This document shows positions 33,769-44,134 of a stretch of DNA of 64,000 nt, piece by piece (the stretch's first letter is position 1; each line of letters begins with the position of its first letter). The stretch covers positions 62,001 to 126,000 of the forward strand of contig NZ_BAABFN010000002.1 in NCBI RefSeq assembly GCF_039541075.1, given 5' to 3'. The position numbers and the translations under genes were made by a program. The notes beneath the pieces were generated by a model. The model did no database searches, was not told the DNA's origin, and saw nothing but the letters and a program-made list of their open reading frames with translations. The stretch comes from Compostibacter hankyongensis (lineage in GTDB: Bacteria; Bacteroidota; Bacteroidia; Chitinophagales; Chitinophagaceae).

Positions 33769-36700
33769 ATGAAAAAAAACTTTATCCATTATACGATAAT
33801 GATGGGTGGTTATTCTATATTGATATTCAGCATTATCGTAGCCTCTACTTCTCTTTTATCAGCAAAAGACGGATTTGGACAGGAAAAGGATGCCAAAAAA
33901 ATTTTCCTGACCCTTCAGGCAGAAGACAAACCGCTTGAGCAGATCTTCAAAACCATCGAGCAACAGACGAAATTTCATTTTTTTTATGACGCGGGCCGCT
34001 TCGATGTGCAACAGATGGTTTCGCTTTCCGGCCGCCGTGAATCGCTGCACGATATCCTGCTGCATCTTTCCGGTCAGACCGGACTGGAGTTCAAGCAGAT
34101 CGATCATTATTTCTCAGTCCGTACGAAAACCGAGCCGCCCCGCCCTGTAATCGCCAGGCCCGCCTGGAGCAGCGCTATGCAGTTGCGGATGCCGGACCGG
34201 ATCATTCCGTTTTCCGCTTCCGCCTTTTTTAGAGCGGACACGCTGATCCGGGGTACGGTCACCGATGAGGAAGGAACGCCGCTGACGGGTGTCACGATCC
34301 AGATAAAAGGCACGAACCGGGGTACCGTTTCGGATGTAGAAGGACATTTCTCCTTTAGCGTACCCCCCGGGGCCACCCTGGTCTGCTCTTATGTGGGGTA
34401 TGAAAAGAAAGAGGTGTTCTCCGCGGGGAATGGCCCGCTGGTCATCCGCCTGTCTGCCAATACGAGCGGGCTGAACGAAGTGGTGGTGGTGGGTTATGGC
34501 ACGCAGAAAAAAAGCGTGGTTACCGGCGCCATCTCAAGCATCAAGGCGGGCGACCTGGAAAACCAGCAGATCGGCCGTGTTGAGCAGGCCTTACAGGGTC
34601 GCTCCTCCGGGCTGACCATTGCCTCGAGTTCCGGTGCACCGGGTGCCGTCTCCACCGTGAGGATACGGGGCATCACTTCCCTGAACGAAGGCGCCAGCGA
34701 TCCGCTTTATGTGGTAGACGGGGTCGTGGTGGGCACCGGCAATATCGATTACCTGAATCCCGCAGATATCGCCTCCATCGAGGTGCTGAAAGATGCGGCC
34801 TCCGCTGCCATATACGGCGCTCGTTCCGCTGCCGGTGTGATCCTGGTGACGACCAAGAAGGGTGGGCAAAACGGGATACATGTGCGCTACAGCGGCTATT
34901 TCGGGACCCAGTCGCCTGCGAAGCGGCTGAAGCTGCTCGATGCATCTCAATACGCCGGGATGATCAACGAGCAATCGGTAAACGGAGGAGGACAACCCAA
35001 GTTTGATAACCCTTCCTCGCTGGGAAAAGGCACCGACTGGCAAGACCTGGTGTTCAACAATAACGCATGGGTGCAAGACCACGAGGTGAGCATCAGCGGC
35101 GGCAGCGAGAAATCCACCTTTTATTCCTCCTTCGGCTATTTTGATCAGCAGGGCATCGTGGCGACGGCCATCTCCGAATTCAAACGGTACAATATCCGGC
35201 TCAACTCCTCGCACAAGATAACCAAGTGGCTCACCTTCGGGCAGACCCTGGGGTATTCCCACACCAAAAACCTGGGCGGGGTGAGCGGGAACACCGATTT
35301 CGGAGGGCCGCTCAGCAGCGCCATTATGCTGGATCCGATCACCCTGCCCGTGATCACCGATCCTGCGGAAGCCGATGCGCCGCCCTATGCCGACCAGGCG
35401 GTAGAGCGGGATGCTCATGGAAACCCTTACGGTATCTCCAAGGAGGTGGCCCAGCAGGTGACCAATCCCCTGGCCTATATACAGACGCGGAAAGGAAATT
35501 ATAACTGGTCCGACGACATCGTGGGCAACGCTTACCTGGAAGCCTCACCGCTAAAGGGGTTAAAGCTGCGGTCCACCCTGGGAACCACGCTTTCCTACTG
35601 GGGCAGCGAGAACTTCACGCCGCTGTATTATCTGAACTCGAACCAGATGTCTACGCAGACTTCGTTTGCCCGGGACCGTGAGAAGTCGCTGAACTGGAAC
35701 ATAGAAAACACCATCTCCTATAACCATAAGGTCGGCGATCACGATTTTACCGTCCTCCTCGGGCAGGGCGCTTACCTGGATAACAACAGCAGCGGCCTCA
35801 GCGTTACCTATTTCAACATTCCGGCGACCAGCTTCAAAGAGGCCTCAATGAATTACAACATATCGGCAGATGATAAGACATCTGACGGGTATGAAGGCAT
35901 CTGGCATACGGTCAGCTCGCTGTTCGGGCGGCTGAACTACGACTATGAGGGCAAATACCTGTTTACCGGCGTGATCCGCCGGGACGGCTCCTCCCGTTTC
36001 GGCCCCAGTCATAAATACGGCTACTTCCCCTCTGCATCGGTAGGCTGGGTGGCCACACAGGAAAATTTCTGGCCGGCAAAAAAAACAATCAATTTCCTGA
36101 AGCTTCGCGGCTCATATGGTGTCACCGGGAATGATCAGTTAGGCGGCGATTTCAGGTATCTTTCCACGGTTGGCGGCGGTAGGAACTATACGCTGGGTGA
36201 TAATAACTACACTATCGGCTACAGCCCGGATGCCCCTGCCAATCCTGATCTGAAATGGGAGCAGACCAGCCAGCTCAACTTCGGTCTGGATGCGGTATTG
36301 TTCCGCAACTGGAACCTCACCTTCGATTGGTATACCAAAAAGACCACCGGCATTTTACAACCCGTAACCTTCCCCGGTTATGTCGGTTCCACCGGTAGTT
36401 ACTTTGGCAATGTCGCCGATATGGAAAACCGGGGTATGGAGCTGGAGCTGGGCTATGAGCGGCGCTTCGGGGCGTTTAACCTGAACGTCAGGGGCAATAT
36501 TTCGCATCTGAAAAATGAGGTGACCTACCTGGGCGAAGACAAGGACTTTCTGGAAGGGGATGCCACGCTGCAGAGCAGCACCTATGAGCTGAACCGTACC
36601 GCCCTCGGACATCCCATCGGCGCTTTCTTCGGATTTCAGACCGACGGTATCTTCCAGAACGAAAAAGAAATCGCCGACTATACCGGTCCGGACGGCAAGC

Positions 36701-37287
36701 CCATCCAACCCAAGGCCGTGCCGGGCGACTTTCGCTGGGTGGATGCCAACCATGACGGACAGATCACGGACGCCGACCGGGTCTTTATCGGCAATCCCAT
36801 ACCGGACTGGTCCTATGGCTTTACGCTGAATGCTTCCTGGAAAAATTTCGACCTGCTGGTGTTCGGACAGGGGGTGGCGGGAAACCAGATATTCCAGGGA
36901 CTGCGGCGGCTGGATATCCCCACGGCCAACTGGCAGACCACGGTAGAGGACCGCTGGCACGGGGAAGGCACCTCCGATACCTATCCCCGGTTGAGTACAA
37001 AGGATGACAACAAGAATTTTGCTTACCCTTCGGACTTTCACCTGTCCAGCGGCAGCTATTTCCGGGTGAAGACCCTGCAGGTCGGGTACTCCCTGCCGGA
37101 GGCGCTGGTCCGGAAAGCCCATCTGCAACAGGTACGGATCTATCTCAGCAGCAACAACCTGTTCACCTTTACTCCTTATACCGGCTTTGATCCGGAGATC
37201 GGCGGCAGCAGCAATAATTATGGTATCGACAGGGGCATCTACCCGCAGTCGCGCTCCTTCCTGCTGGGATTGAACATTGGTTTCTGA
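33769..37287 (+). CDS. SusC-type TonB-dependent transporter with STN domain (SusC3)
   Basis: 1172 residues: signal segment (1-38), STN domain at about 44-118 (IFLTLQAEDKPLEQIFKTIE...FHFFYD...LEFKQIDHYFSVR), a proline/arginine linker, carboxypeptidase-regulatory-like domain (IRGTVTDEEGTPLTGVTIQI), TonB-box-like LNEVVVVGYGTQKK, plug (VRIRGITSLNEGASDPLYVVDG; AGVILVTTKKGG) and barrel ending SFLLGLNIGF. It is the transporter/sensor of the sigma-FecR3 cascade. SusC4 is its close relative in domain order and STN sequence. Partner SusD3 follows after 16 bases. Confidence 0.97.
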   Translation: MKKNFIHYTIMMGGYSILIFSIIVASTSLLSAKDGFGQEKDAKKIFLTLQAEDKPLEQIFKTIEQQTKFHFFYDAGRFDVQQMVSLSGRRESLHDILLHLSGQTGLEFKQIDHYFSVRTKTEPPRPVIARPAWSSAMQLRMPDRIIPFSASAFFRADTLIRGTVTDEEGTPLTGVTIQIKGTNRGTVSDVEGHFSFSVPPGATLVCSYVGYEKKEVFSAGNGPLVIRLSANTSGLNEVVVVGYGTQKKSVVTGAISSIKAGDLENQQIGRVEQALQGRSSGLTIASSSGAPGAVSTVRIRGITSLNEGASDPLYVVDGVVVGTGNIDYLNPADIASIEVLKDAASAAIYGARSAAGVILVTTKKGGQNGIHVRYSGYFGTQSPAKRLKLLDASQYAGMINEQSVNGGGQPKFDNPSSLGKGTDWQDLVFNNNAWVQDHEVSISGGSEKSTFYSSFGYFDQQGIVATAISEFKRYNIRLNSSHKITKWLTFGQTLGYSHTKNLGGVSGNTDFGGPLSSAIMLDPITLPVITDPAEADAPPYADQAVERDAHGNPYGISKEVAQQVTNPLAYIQTRKGNYNWSDDIVGNAYLEASPLKGLKLRSTLGTTLSYWGSENFTPLYYLNSNQMSTQTSFARDREKSLNWNIENTISYNHKVGDHDFTVLLGQGAYLDNNSSGLSVTYFNIPATSFKEASMNYNISADDKTSDGYEGIWHTVSSLFGRLNYDYEGKYLFTGVIRRDGSSRFGPSHKYGYFPSASVGWVATQENFWPAKKTINFLKLRGSYGVTGNDQLGGDFRYLSTVGGGRNYTLGDNNYTIGYSPDAPANPDLKWEQTSQLNFGLDAVLFRNWNLTFDWYTKKTTGILQPVTFPGYVGSTGSYFGNVADMENRGMELELGYERRFGAFNLNVRGNISHLKNEVTYLGEDKDFLEGDATLQSSTYELNRTALGHPIGAFFGFQTDGIFQNEKEIADYTGPDGKPIQPKAVPGDFRWVDANHDGQITDADRVFIGNPIPDWSYGFTLNASWKNFDLLVFGQGVAGNQIFQGLRRLDIPTANWQTTVEDRWHGEGTSDTYPRLSTKDDNKNFAYPSDFHLSSGSYFRVKTLQVGYSLPEALVRKAHLQQVRIYLSSNNLFTFTPYTGFDPEIGGSSNNYGIDRGIYPQSRSFLLGLNIGF

Positions 37288-37303
37288 TCATACAAAAACA
37301 GAT

Positions 37304-38821
37304 ATGATGAAAAAATTTTCGATTCAATATGTGACCGGTCTGTTGCTGTCCTGCCTGATCTTCCAGGGCTGTAGCAAAGATTTCCTGGAAGCGGATCCCA
37401 GGGGCACGCAGGTCGAGTCCAACTATTATAAGAATGCGGCGGAAGCCTTTAACGGCCTGGTGGCGGCTTATGATCCTATGGGATGGGAGGGAGGCATAAA
37501 TGCCTATGCCAATTTTGCCTGTCTGGAAGCTGCGGGTGACGACTGCGACGGTGGCGGAGGCAGCTCCTCCGATGTGCCCTACCTGAACACCTGGGACAGC
37601 TATCATGTGGATGCGGCCAATGGCCCGCAGCTGGATTTCTGGCAAAAGGATTTTGCCGGCGTTTCCCGTGTGAATACCATCCTCCAGAAGCTGGATGCCG
37701 ATATCCCGGATCTGACGGAGGCCGTGAAGAAAAGGTATGTTGCCGAGGCGCATTTCCTGCGGGCATATTATTATTTTGAGCTGGTGCGGCTGTTCCGGAA
37801 TGTTCCGCTGTTTACTGCGCCGCTATCCAAAGAAGAGATTTACCAGGTAGAGCAAGCCACGCCGGACTCCGTATATATGCAGATCGAGTCGGATCTGATG
37901 ACCGCTATTGCCGCGCCGGAGCTTCCCGATACCGTACCTGCCGCCACGGAAGGCGGACGCATCACGAAAGGCGCCGCACATGCCCTGCTGGGTAAGGTAT
38001 ATCTCTATGAGAAAAAATGGGAGGCGGCGGCAAAGCAGTTTGCGGAGGTGAACGGAACCCCGGGGGGCACCAGCAAATATGGTTATCATCTGCTGGCCGA
38101 CTTCAGCAAGATCTTCCGCCCGGACAACCCGTTCAATACCGAGTCTATCCTCGAGATCACCCATACCTCTATTGCAGCCTCCGGCTGGGGCAACACTTCC
38201 AAGGTAGAAGGATTTATAGCTTCTACCATGTTCGGCCCCAGAAGCTACAGCGGCCCGCTTTATTACTCGGGCTGGGGCGGATGCCCGGTGACCAAGGAAC
38301 TTTTTGACGTTATCCATTACGATCCCCGGTATGGCACCACCATATCCGACGTGGACAGCCTGGTAAAGCTGGACCTCGCCAGCTATGTCCCCGGCTATCA
38401 GAATACCGGTCATTTTGTAAAGAAGTTTGCTCCCTTGGAGGAATTTAAAAATACCAGCGCCGGTCCGCCTACCATCAACTATCCGCAGCACTATATCGAG
38501 ATACGTCTGGCCGATACCTACCTCATGGAAGCCGAAGCGCTGGTACAGAGCGGCGGGGATATGACGCGGGCAGGCGCCCTGCTGAATGCCGTGCGGGCCA
38601 GGGTGGGACTGTCGCCGGTTACCCCCACGCTGGAGCATATCTATAACGAACGCCACCTGGAGCTGGCCACGGAAGGTCACCGCTGGTACGACCTGGTGCG
38701 TACGGGCAGGGCGGCGCAGGTGCTGGCCTCCAAGGGATTTGTGGCCGGTAAGAACGAATTGCTGCCCATACCGCTGCCGGAGCTGAACAATACCAAGCTG
38801 GTACAGAATCCGGGTTATTAA
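37304..38821 (+). CDS. SusD/RagB-type lipoprotein (SusD3)
   Basis: 505 residues from the ATG at 37304 (MMKKFSIQYVTGLLLSC); the frame is open upstream to a TTG inside SusC3, but only the ATG gives a proper lipoprotein signal with lipidated Cys23 (LIFQGC), followed by SKDFLEADPRG. An unusual DDCDGGGGSSSD stretch near residue 80 could be a flexible or metal-binding loop. C-terminal landmarks are IRLADTYLMEAEALVQSGG, the LLNAVRARVGL helix, HLELATEGHRWYDLVRTGR and NNTKLVQNPGY. It pairs with SusC3. Confidence 0.95.
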   Translation: MMKKFSIQYVTGLLLSCLIFQGCSKDFLEADPRGTQVESNYYKNAAEAFNGLVAAYDPMGWEGGINAYANFACLEAAGDDCDGGGGSSSDVPYLNTWDSYHVDAANGPQLDFWQKDFAGVSRVNTILQKLDADIPDLTEAVKKRYVAEAHFLRAYYYFELVRLFRNVPLFTAPLSKEEIYQVEQATPDSVYMQIESDLMTAIAAPELPDTVPAATEGGRITKGAAHALLGKVYLYEKKWEAAAKQFAEVNGTPGGTSKYGYHLLADFSKIFRPDNPFNTESILEITHTSIAASGWGNTSKVEGFIASTMFGPRSYSGPLYYSGWGGCPVTKELFDVIHYDPRYGTTISDVDSLVKLDLASYVPGYQNTGHFVKKFAPLEEFKNTSAGPPTINYPQHYIEIRLADTYLMEAEALVQSGGDMTRAGALLNAVRARVGLSPVTPTLEHIYNERHLELATEGHRWYDLVRTGRAAQVLASKGFVAGKNELLPIPLPELNNTKLVQNPGY

Positions 38822-39062
38822 GCCCCGGTGTCCCTCAACTCCCTAACCCTCTAAAGGGGGAAAGGTGAAAAAGAGAAGGGTGCCCCCGAGGCCCCTGAAA
38901 GGGGAGGCGAAGGGTAAAAGATTAAGGGTAAAAGGTAGAAGTTGGGGCCCCCACCTGAAGGAGGAAATGAGGTAAAAGGCGAAAGGTAAAAGGGGAGAGG
39001 TGAATGGAGAGAGCGAGAACGTAAATAGGCGGGCGATCATTAAAAAGGTAAAAGACTAACGG
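38822..39062 (+). repeat. Purine-rich degenerate intergenic repeat
   Basis: The gap after SusD3 carries repeated short words on the + strand such as AAAGGTGAAA, GGCGAAAGGTAAAAGG and AAGGGTAAAAG, plus small G/C hairpins, for example CCCCTGAAAGGGG (38892-38904). It codes for nothing I can support. Similar low-complexity intergenic filler is common in this phylum and recurs at 58257-58366. It may end or attenuate the SusC3/SusD3 transcript before the enzyme genes; no typical hairpin-plus-T-run terminator is present. Confidence 0.6.
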
Positions 39063-41189
39063 ATGAAAAATACTGCTCTGCCGGGAATGCGGGCGGCGCT
39101 GAGCCTGGTGCTTGTGCTTATGGCCGCTACGGCCGGCGCTCAGTCAATATGGAAGGAAGGACTGCTGTCCTATATTCATACCAGGCTGGAAAAAAGCGAC
39201 GGGGGCTATGGCTGGGAAGATCAGCCTGATTCGCATCTTACCCCCACCTATGCCGTTACCGGCATCCTCAACGATATCGGCGCATTACCGGAGAACAAAG
39301 CCGCGCTTGCCGCCTTTATCCTTACCCATCATCCGCAGCACGGTCCCAACCACGAGGCCGGTCCCAGCGGTGCGGAGATGCGCAACCTCGTTTACCAGCA
39401 GATCAGGGCCATCCGCTGGCTGGGCGGCGATGTCAGCAGCTTTAGGGAGCCGGTAAGCCAATGGCGTTCCCAGGCCGGTGATATCGCCAATTATGAAAAG
39501 CACGGCTATCCCGTGCTGATACAGGATATGATGACGCCGGTATGCCGCGATTTGCTGGGCCTTCCACATCCGGACCGGGACTCCGTCCTGATCTATCTCC
39601 AATCCCGCCGCCGGAAGAACGGCAGCTTTAATAACGCGCCTGCGGCTGACGGCGGGGATGGCAATGTGCTGAATACCTACTGGAGCATATACGTACTGCA
39701 TATCCTCGGGAAAAGCGAAACCCAAAAGCAGGCAACCATAACCTGGGTCCGGAATTGCCAGCTGGCCGACGGCGGCTTTACCCATCAGCCGCACCCGCTG
39801 ATCGGGGCCAATGACGAGGTGGCCTATACCTGGGCGGCTGTAAAGACCCTGCAGCTGCTATCGGCAGCTCCTGCCGACAGGGATGCCTGTATCCGCTACC
39901 TGCTTTCCCTGCGAAACGCCGACGGCGGTTTCGGCAACCGGCCCGGACTGCCCTCCACACCCATATCCACGTATTATGCGGTGGATGCTTTAAAGACCTT
40001 GAATGCTTTTTCGGCGCTGGATACGGCAAAAACGGTCCGGCAGCTTCCGCCGGATGATACTGCTGATCTTTCGGGTCTGAAGGTATTCACGGTGCAGTTC
40101 GAAGCCCAGGGGTCGGGTAGTCCGGAAGAAGCGGTGGAGCTGGCAGACAGCCTGCATATCCAGCTTTGGGGATCCAAAAACGGACCGGCGGGATGGACGG
40201 CGGCGGCCCAGCGGATCGCAGACCGTAAAAAGGTACCCGTGACTTTTTTTACCACCGACGAGCCCTATGGAAAAAATGTAACGATAACGGGCATGGGAAC
40301 CTTTAGTCATATCCTCGATTTCATCGCCCCCGCCGGCCTGGAGCTGCCGGATATCGGGGAGGACCCCGCCTGGGCGCAGTACCGGAAAAGATTTGTACAG
40401 CCGCTGCTGGATCATGGCGGCGCCCTGCTCTTACAGATATCCAACAACGAGCCGCTGGCCCGGATGCTGCTGGACGAGTCGGTAAAGCGCAAAGGATATG
40501 CGGCCATCAGCACGATACACTTTATACAAAACTTTCTGTTCTGGAATCCCTATCTGTACCAGTACCGGTACCAGTATCCCTTCGTGGCTTTACAGGATGC
40601 CCATGGTACCGAAGCCTGGTGGTGGTCTGATGAGCTTACTGCGTATCGCACCCTTTTCCTGGGCAATGCCCCTACCTATGCGGAAATGATGAAGGCCCTG
40701 AAGGCCAACCGGGTGGTGGCGGTGCGGCATGATTCGCTCACCGGTTATAAGACCCGGATGCTGGGCGGAGCCCCCGGCGTACAGGCCTATATCAAGGCCC
40801 GGCAGGACAAATGGAAATGGTGGAGCGGAAAAGACCCTGCAGTTCCGGAACGCCCCTGGGCGATCATTACCATGGTTACCCCTGCAGACTCCTTTGAGGC
40901 GGCGCGGCCTGATACGGGAATGGCTATACGCATCCGCTGCTGGTGGCAGGCCACCCGCCCGGTGCTGCGGAGGCCCCTGGTGACGCTGCAGGAGCTGCGC
41001 ATTGACGGCACGCCGGTCAAGCCGCTGTATGTAGAGAAAAAGGACCGGCGCGGCAGGCTTACAGACAGTTACTATCTCTATACCGTCCCCGCTCCGCGGG
41101 AAAAGAAGTATGAGATCAGCGCTATCCTCATGCGGAAGGAAGACGGAGCGCAGCGTGTAATTAAGCGCACTTTATATTATAGCTGGTAA
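39063..41189 (+). CDS. Exported protein: prenyltransferase-type alpha/alpha repeats plus PHP-like C-terminal domain
   Basis: 708 residues, signal peptide ending at AGAQ. The N-terminal part (about 28-320) has four repeats of the prenyltransferase/squalene-oxidase kind, each with a DGGF-like turn: SDGGYGWEDQ, KNGSFNNAP, ADGGFTHQP and ADGGFGNRP, implying an alpha/alpha barrel. The C-terminal part (about 340-708) resembles PHP-like proteins: VAVRHDSLTGYKTRM and the DAHGTEAWWWSDELTAYRTLF segment, but no HxH metal motif is visible, so it may be a degenerate PHP fold. No function is known to me; it is the first enzyme-like gene after SusD3 and lies beside a sulfatase and a second PHP protein. Role in glycan processing is inferred. 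Confidence 0.75.
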   Translation: MKNTALPGMRAALSLVLVLMAATAGAQSIWKEGLLSYIHTRLEKSDGGYGWEDQPDSHLTPTYAVTGILNDIGALPENKAALAAFILTHHPQHGPNHEAGPSGAEMRNLVYQQIRAIRWLGGDVSSFREPVSQWRSQAGDIANYEKHGYPVLIQDMMTPVCRDLLGLPHPDRDSVLIYLQSRRRKNGSFNNAPAADGGDGNVLNTYWSIYVLHILGKSETQKQATITWVRNCQLADGGFTHQPHPLIGANDEVAYTWAAVKTLQLLSAAPADRDACIRYLLSLRNADGGFGNRPGLPSTPISTYYAVDALKTLNAFSALDTAKTVRQLPPDDTADLSGLKVFTVQFEAQGSGSPEEAVELADSLHIQLWGSKNGPAGWTAAAQRIADRKKVPVTFFTTDEPYGKNVTITGMGTFSHILDFIAPAGLELPDIGEDPAWAQYRKRFVQPLLDHGGALLLQISNNEPLARMLLDESVKRKGYAAISTIHFIQNFLFWNPYLYQYRYQYPFVALQDAHGTEAWWWSDELTAYRTLFLGNAPTYAEMMKALKANRVVAVRHDSLTGYKTRMLGGAPGVQAYIKARQDKWKWWSGKDPAVPERPWAIITMVTPADSFEAARPDTGMAIRIRCWWQATRPVLRRPLVTLQELRIDGTPVKPLYVEKKDRRGRLTDSYYLYTVPAPREKKYEISAILMRKEDGAQRVIKRTLYYSW

Positions 41190-41243
41190 CCGGAGAACAG
41201 GACCGCGACGGCCGCATCAGAAGGACCTTAACAAAACAGGGAA

Positions 41244-42755
41244 ATGATCAAACAGTATTTTTTCAAAAAAGGATTGCTGGTCCTGCTGACCTTTGCTTTG
41301 GGGATAAGCGACGCCCAAGCACAGACCGCAAAGCAGGGGAGATACAATGTAATCTTCATACTGAGCGACGACCACCGGTACGACTTTATGGGTTTTATGC
41401 ATAAGGTCCCCGGGCTGAAAACGCCGAACATGGATCGTCTTGCGCTTGAAGGCGCCCATCTCCAGAATGCTTTTGTCACCACCTCGCTTTGCTCGCCCAG
41501 CCGGGCGTCCATTCTCACGGGACAATATGCCCATACCCACACCGTGGTGGATAACCAGGCGCCGATGCCGAAAGGACTGGTGTTTTTTCCGGAATACCTG
41601 CAGAAAGCGGGTTATCATACCGCTTTTCTGGGTAAATGGCATATGGGCAATACCAATGGGGCTCCCCAACCCGGCTTTGATGAATGGATCAGCTTTAAAG
41701 GGCAGGGCGTATACATGGATCCGGCGCTGAACATCAACGGCAAACCGGTAAAGAAGCAGGGATATATCACCGATCTGCTGACGGACTACGCGCTGGGCTG
41801 GCTGGATACCATCAGCCGGGACAAACCCTTCTTCCTCTACCTGTCGCATAAGGCGGTACATGCCATGTTCAATCCCGGGAAAAAATACGACGGCGTCTAT
41901 AAGGACATGCCCATTATCTGTCCTCCTTCCATGTACCTGACCGCAACCGATTCCAGTCGCTACTACGGCAAACAAACCGGTCCGCAGACGCCGGTCAATT
42001 ATGCCGACATCCCCGTTTGGGTCAGGCGTCAGCGTTACAGTTGGCACGGTGTGGATCATTTATATGACGGCAATATGCAGTTTGAAACCTTTTACCGTAA
42101 ATATTGCGAGACCCTGCTGGGCATTGATGAAAGCATAGGCCGGGTATTGCAATGGCTGAAGGATCATCATATGGACAAGAATACGCTGGTTGTATATATG
42201 GGGGACAACGGTTTTCAGTTCGGGGAGCACGGACTGATCGACAAACGGGATATGTATGAGACCTCCATACGCGTGCCGCTGCTGGCGTGGTGCCCTTCGT
42301 TGATCCGGCCGGGCACAAAGGTGAAGCAGATGGTGGAGAATATCGACATCGCGCCTACGGTGCTGGACCTCGCCGGTATTGCAGAGCCGGCTCAGATGCA
42401 GGGTAAATCTTTTCTGCCCCTGCTCGAAGGAAAACAGACAGCCTGGAGAAAAGAGATATTTTATGAATACTACTGGGAATGGGCTTTCCCCATGACGCCG
42501 ACCATATTCGGTATCCGGACCGATCGTTACAAGTATATCTATAACTGGGGCGTGTGGGATATTAACGAACTCTATGACCTGCAAAACGATCCTGAAGAAA
42601 TGAATAATCTTATCCGGGACCCGAAGTACCATGCCATTGCCAAAAGCCTGAAAAAAGATTTGTGGGACTGGCTGGATAAAACCAAGGGGATGGAGATACC
42701 CCTGAAGAAAAATGACGCCAAACGCAATCATATTCCCTATCAGGATACCTACTAA
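41244..42755 (+). CDS. Exported Cys-type sulfatase, GlcNAc-6-sulfatase-like
   Basis: 503 residues, signal peptide ending AQAQ. Metal-binding SDDHRYD at 41-47; active-site CSPSRASILTG with the formylglycine Cys83; further pocket motifs GKWHMG, SHKAVHAMF and GDNGFQFGEHGLIDKRDMYE. The TTSLCSPSRASILTGQYAHTH stretch and the GEHG/YE pattern resemble S1_11 sulfatases (6-O-sulfated N-acetylglucosamine), an assignment from recall that needs checking. It lies between the prenyltransferase/PHP protein (54-base gap) and a PHP-domain protein (35-base gap), so it is likely within one transcript. Confidence 0.93.
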   Translation: MIKQYFFKKGLLVLLTFALGISDAQAQTAKQGRYNVIFILSDDHRYDFMGFMHKVPGLKTPNMDRLALEGAHLQNAFVTTSLCSPSRASILTGQYAHTHTVVDNQAPMPKGLVFFPEYLQKAGYHTAFLGKWHMGNTNGAPQPGFDEWISFKGQGVYMDPALNINGKPVKKQGYITDLLTDYALGWLDTISRDKPFFLYLSHKAVHAMFNPGKKYDGVYKDMPIICPPSMYLTATDSSRYYGKQTGPQTPVNYADIPVWVRRQRYSWHGVDHLYDGNMQFETFYRKYCETLLGIDESIGRVLQWLKDHHMDKNTLVVYMGDNGFQFGEHGLIDKRDMYETSIRVPLLAWCPSLIRPGTKVKQMVENIDIAPTVLDLAGIAEPAQMQGKSFLPLLEGKQTAWRKEIFYEYYWEWAFPMTPTIFGIRTDRYKYIYNWGVWDINELYDLQNDPEEMNNLIRDPKYHAIAKSLKKDLWDWLDKTKGMEIPLKKNDAKRNHIPYQDTY

Positions 42756-42790
42756 CCGCAAAAAAGCGTAAAGCGATAAAGGAAAAGGCC

Positions 42791-44026
42791 ATGGAACAAC
42801 AGACCAAACAGATATGTGCCATGCTGTTGCTCGGCGGCATGCTGGCGGCTTTTCTTCCTGCTGCCGGGCAGTCGGAAGACCCGCTTTCCCGGTATGGTAT
42901 TTATGCCGGCAGCACACATGCCCATACCATTTTTACGCTGTCTCACGGTGCACAGTATGACCGTAAGCCGGGAACAAAAAAGATTCTTTTTGTCGACTCT
43001 TCCACCCATGTAAGCACAACCATAAATACCACACTGAAACCCGGATGGGAAAAATACCAGGGCCTGCCTGCCATGCACTATGCGTTAGCCAAAGACAATG
43101 GCTATGATTTCTATGTGACGGCGGACCATTCGCAGGAAGCCGGCTTTCATCCGACCAGCCCGCTCAGTGCAGCCTGGCTGGCCACGCAGGAGGAAGCGGA
43201 TAAAGCAACGGACAGCTCGTTTGTCGCATTGCGGGGATATGAACATTCCGAAAACGACGGGCCGGGCGGAAAAGGGCACATCAATGTGATCAACAGCGCC
43301 ACTTACATCAATGCGCTCGAACCGGGCATCGATCTTGCTTATTTCTACCGCTGGCTGGATACGGTTTCTGCGAACGGCGACGGCCCCGTCGTAGCCACCT
43401 TCAACCATCCCGGCGCCCGGCAGTATGACGACTGGTCGGGCCGGGAACCCGGGGTGACCGATGTGATCACCATGCTTGAAGTGATCAATTCGAATAATCA
43501 CATTCATTATGCCGGCTTTATCAATGCCCTGGACAGGGGATGGAAGGTTTCTCCCGTTTGCGGGAATGATAATCACGGCACCGAAGGCATTGCCGATAAC
43601 ACTTCCCGCACCTTTGTATTGGCGGAGAAAAGAACAAAATCTGCCATACTGGAAGCCATGAAGCATCGAAGAACCTATGCTTCCCTGGAGCAGAATATCC
43701 GTTGCGCGTACACGGTAAATGACGAGATAATGGGCTCAACGCTGAAGCCGGCAGATACTTATCAGTTTGATATCGAGATCAGCGATCCCGATACGGGTAA
43801 CCCCGGTGACCGGATCACGAAAGTGGATATCGTCAAAGACGGCGGTCAGGTGGTGCAGACCTATACTCCCGCTCCCGGTCATTCCGTCCGCTGGAAGCCG
43901 GTGATCCGTGATGCAGCCGCGAAATACTTTTTTGTCAGGATATGGAACGCCGGCGGCGGAGACGCTCCCCATGCGGATCCGAAAAAGCCCGTTGCCTGGC
44001 TGGCCCCGGTATGGACAGGAAAATAA
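42791..44026 (+). CDS. Exported PHP-domain metallohydrolase
   Basis: 411 residues with a signal segment (ICAMLLLGGMLAAFLPAAGQ). PHP metal-binding motifs are visible in order: THAHTIF (His43, His45), TADHSQEAG, YEHSENDG, TFNHPGARQ and GNDNHGTEG, a near-complete set, so metal binding is likely. The last ~110 residues form a beta-rich domain (YQFDIEISDPDTGNPGDRITKVDIVKDG). PHP enzymes are metal-dependent phosphoesterases, such as histidinol phosphatase, so an extracytoplasmic phosphoesterase is the best reading. With the sulfatases and the phosphatase/phosphodiesterase in the next operon it supports an anionic glycan target. Confidence 0.85.
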   Translation: MEQQTKQICAMLLLGGMLAAFLPAAGQSEDPLSRYGIYAGSTHAHTIFTLSHGAQYDRKPGTKKILFVDSSTHVSTTINTTLKPGWEKYQGLPAMHYALAKDNGYDFYVTADHSQEAGFHPTSPLSAAWLATQEEADKATDSSFVALRGYEHSENDGPGGKGHINVINSATYINALEPGIDLAYFYRWLDTVSANGDGPVVATFNHPGARQYDDWSGREPGVTDVITMLEVINSNNHIHYAGFINALDRGWKVSPVCGNDNHGTEGIADNTSRTFVLAEKRTKSAILEAMKHRRTYASLEQNIRCAYTVNDEIMGSTLKPADTYQFDIEISDPDTGNPGDRITKVDIVKDGGQVVQTYTPAPGHSVRWKPVIRDAAAKYFFVRIWNAGGGDAPHADPKKPVAWLAPVWTGK

Positions 44027-44134
44027 TAGGTAGGATGCCGACCGGTACAGACAGGCAAAAAACTTTCATGACGGATAGCGCAGAAATCTATATTTTGTTG
44101 CTGATTTTATCGTTATTTCACTCAGACCAAAATC

